Shown: piece after piece, positions 6,402-7,459 of the stretch
Layout: each line of letters begins with the position of its first letter
Numbering within the stretch: the first letter of the stretch is position 1
Assembly (NCBI GenBank): GCA_003154055.1
Contig: PMCH01000126.1
Span: forward strand, 1-7,459
Length of the DNA: 7,459 nucleotides
Origin: Acidobacteriaceae bacterium
Lineage (GTDB): Bacteria; Acidobacteriota; Terriglobia; Terriglobales; Acidobacteriaceae
Direction of reading: 5' to 3'
Position numbers and translations under genes: made by a program
The notes under the pieces: generated by a model
The model's input: the letters and a program-made list of their open reading frames with translations, nothing else
Told to the model about the DNA's origin: nothing
The model's database searches: none

Positions 6402-7459
6402 ATGGCAACCAGACTTTGGAGTCGGCGCAAACTAGTCCAAGGATGCGCGAAGTTGGCAGCCGGTGCGGCGTTTGCGAGCGCCACACGTCGATGGGCCGCG
6501 GCCCAATTGCCTCCCCCGGAGCCCCTGAGCGACGATCGACTCACCTTTGTAACCACCACCGAAACCAGCGCCTGGCAGAAAGGTGGACTCTTCAAGCCCG
6601 CGTTCGGCTGGGAAACGCTCAACCTCAATCTCGGTCAGGTCCGAACGGCGGAGGCATCCGAGCAAGGCATTGAGGGCTTCGGCGGATGCTTCAATGAGCG
6701 CGGCTGGACTTCACTCCAGGCACTCAGCGAAGCCGACCGCGAGAGCGTTCTCCACGAACTGTTTGATCCCACCGCCGGAGCCCGCTTTACATACTGCCGC
6801 ATGCCGATTGGTGCGAACGATTTTGCCATAGAGGCTTATACCTGCGATGAGACCGATGGCGATTTTGAACTGAAGCATTTCAGCATTGAGCATGATCGGA
6901 AGACACTGATTCCGTTTATCCAGGCGGCCTTGCGCCACCAATCGAAGCTGCGCATTTGGGCTTCCCCATGGACCCCTCCGAGTTGGATGAAGCGGAATCA
7001 CTTCTATGCAGAGGCAAAGGCTTATCCAGGAATGAAAGAAAACGGGATTCGCCCCGACCAGATTGGCCACGAAGGCGAGGACATGTTCATCCAGGAGCCC
7101 CGCTATTTCGAGGCTTACGCGAAATATTTTGCCCGCTTTATCGAGGCCTATCGCGCGGAAGGAATCCGCGTGGGCATGGTGATGCCGCAAAACGAATTCA
7201 ATTCCGCCCAGAACTTCCCCAGTTGCACATGGACACCGGAAGGTCTCGCGCGCTTCCTTCATTATCTTGGACCGGAAATGCAAAAGCTCGGGGTCGACGT
7301 GTTCTTCGGGTCCTTCGAGCGCGGAGATCCCCGAATGCTGCGGACGGTCATGGCCGACCCCGAAGCGGCCCACTTTGTGAAAGGGGTTGGTGTTCAGTGG
7401 GCGGGCAAAAACGTGCTGCCGGCCATCCATCGTGAGTTTCCGGCCCTGATGATTTTTCA
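6402..7459 (+). CDS. Glycoside hydrolase family 30 (glucosylceramidase-like), Tat-exported, 3' end outside window
   Basis: Only the first 352 codons are present; the frame is open at the right edge. The N-terminus has S7-R-R-K-L-V12, close to the twin-arginine consensus S-R-R-x-F-L-K. A weakly hydrophobic Ala-rich stretch follows, then A-A-A before Gln35, the likely cut. The (beta/alpha)8 catalytic domain shows GH30 signatures in order: GFGGCF at 92-97, RMPIG at 133-137, ASPWTPPSWMK at 187-197 and PQNE with Glu265, the expected acid/base. The last visible residues, MIF plus a codon beginning CA, fit the start of the QTE motif that carries the nucleophile Glu just beyond the window. GH30 clan members hydrolyse beta-linked glucosides, beta-1,6-glucans, xylans or fucosides; the subfamily cannot be fixed from this part. 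It should act in the periplasm or outside the cell. Confidence 0.93.
   Translation, partial: MATRLWSRRKLVQGCAKLAAGAAFASATRRWAAAQLPPPEPLSDDRLTFVTTTETSAWQKGGLFKPAFGWETLNLNLGQVRTAEASEQGIEGFGGCFNERGWTSLQALSEADRESVLHELFDPTAGARFTYCRMPIGANDFAIEAYTCDETDGDFELKHFSIEHDRKTLIPFIQAALRHQSKLRIWASPWTPPSWMKRNHFYAEAKAYPGMKENGIRPDQIGHEGEDMFIQEPRYFEAYAKYFARFIEAYRAEGIRVGMVMPQNEFNSAQNFPSCTWTPEGLARFLHYLGPEMQKLGVDVFFGSFERGDPRMLRTVMADPEAAHFVKGVGVQWAGKNVLPAIHREFPALMIF

Noticed and set aside
1..7459. CRISPR arrays, tRNA or rRNA genes, insertion sequence ends, toxin-antitoxin or phage-defence genes
   Set aside because: I read both strands for spaced repeats, tRNA-like cloverleafs, transposase or nuclease motifs and small paired ORFs and found none I could support.

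Overview
The window holds five protein-coding genes, all on the + strand. Two run off the edges: a serine hydrolase at the left and a GH30 glycosidase at the right. Base composition is GC-rich and Shine-Dalgarno sites are clear. The gene types suggest a soil-type Gram-negative heterotroph: exported DUF3857/transglutaminase-like proteins of about 650 residues, a Tat-exported GH30 glycosidase and a beta-lactamase-fold serine hydrolase. Acidobacteriota is my best guess, but this is inferred from protein style and there is no rRNA or marker gene to confirm it.

Layout. (1) 1-1065: 3' part of a serine hydrolase with SxxK, YSN and HGG motifs. (2) 1066-1334: non-coding or ambiguous region with a good sigma70-type promoter (TTGACG, 16 bp, TATACT), a leader hairpin and two competing in-frame starts for the next gene. 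(3) 1335-3305 and 3256-5286: two exported DUF3857/transglutaminase-fold proteins of similar architecture, overlapping by 50 nt and so probably translationally coupled. The downstream one keeps the Cys-His-Asp triad. The upstream one has Gly in place of Cys and Ala in place of His, so it looks like a pseudoenzyme. (4) 5287-5560: 274 bp with no gene, containing a perfect 16-bp palindrome and an 8-bp-stem hairpin just after a -10-like box. (5) 5561-6337: a classical short-chain dehydrogenase/reductase (SDR) with a complete catalytic tetrad. (6) 6338-6401: a short gap with a perfect TATAAT box. (7) 6402-end: the first 352 codons of a GH30 glycosidase with a Tat-like signal and the acid/base Glu; the window ends about where the nucleophile motif should begin.

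How the genes may work together. Only the two transglutaminase-fold genes are convincingly one operon; they look like envelope or periplasmic partners. The hydrolase, SDR and GH30 genes appear to be separate units by spacing and promoter-like signals. The GH30 enzyme would act outside the cytoplasm on glycans and the SDR inside the cell on an unknown alcohol or ketone. I see no rRNA, tRNA, CRISPR array, insertion sequence or defence system. The most interesting content is the active/inactive transglutaminase-fold pair and the unexplained symmetric DNA between 5287 and 5560.
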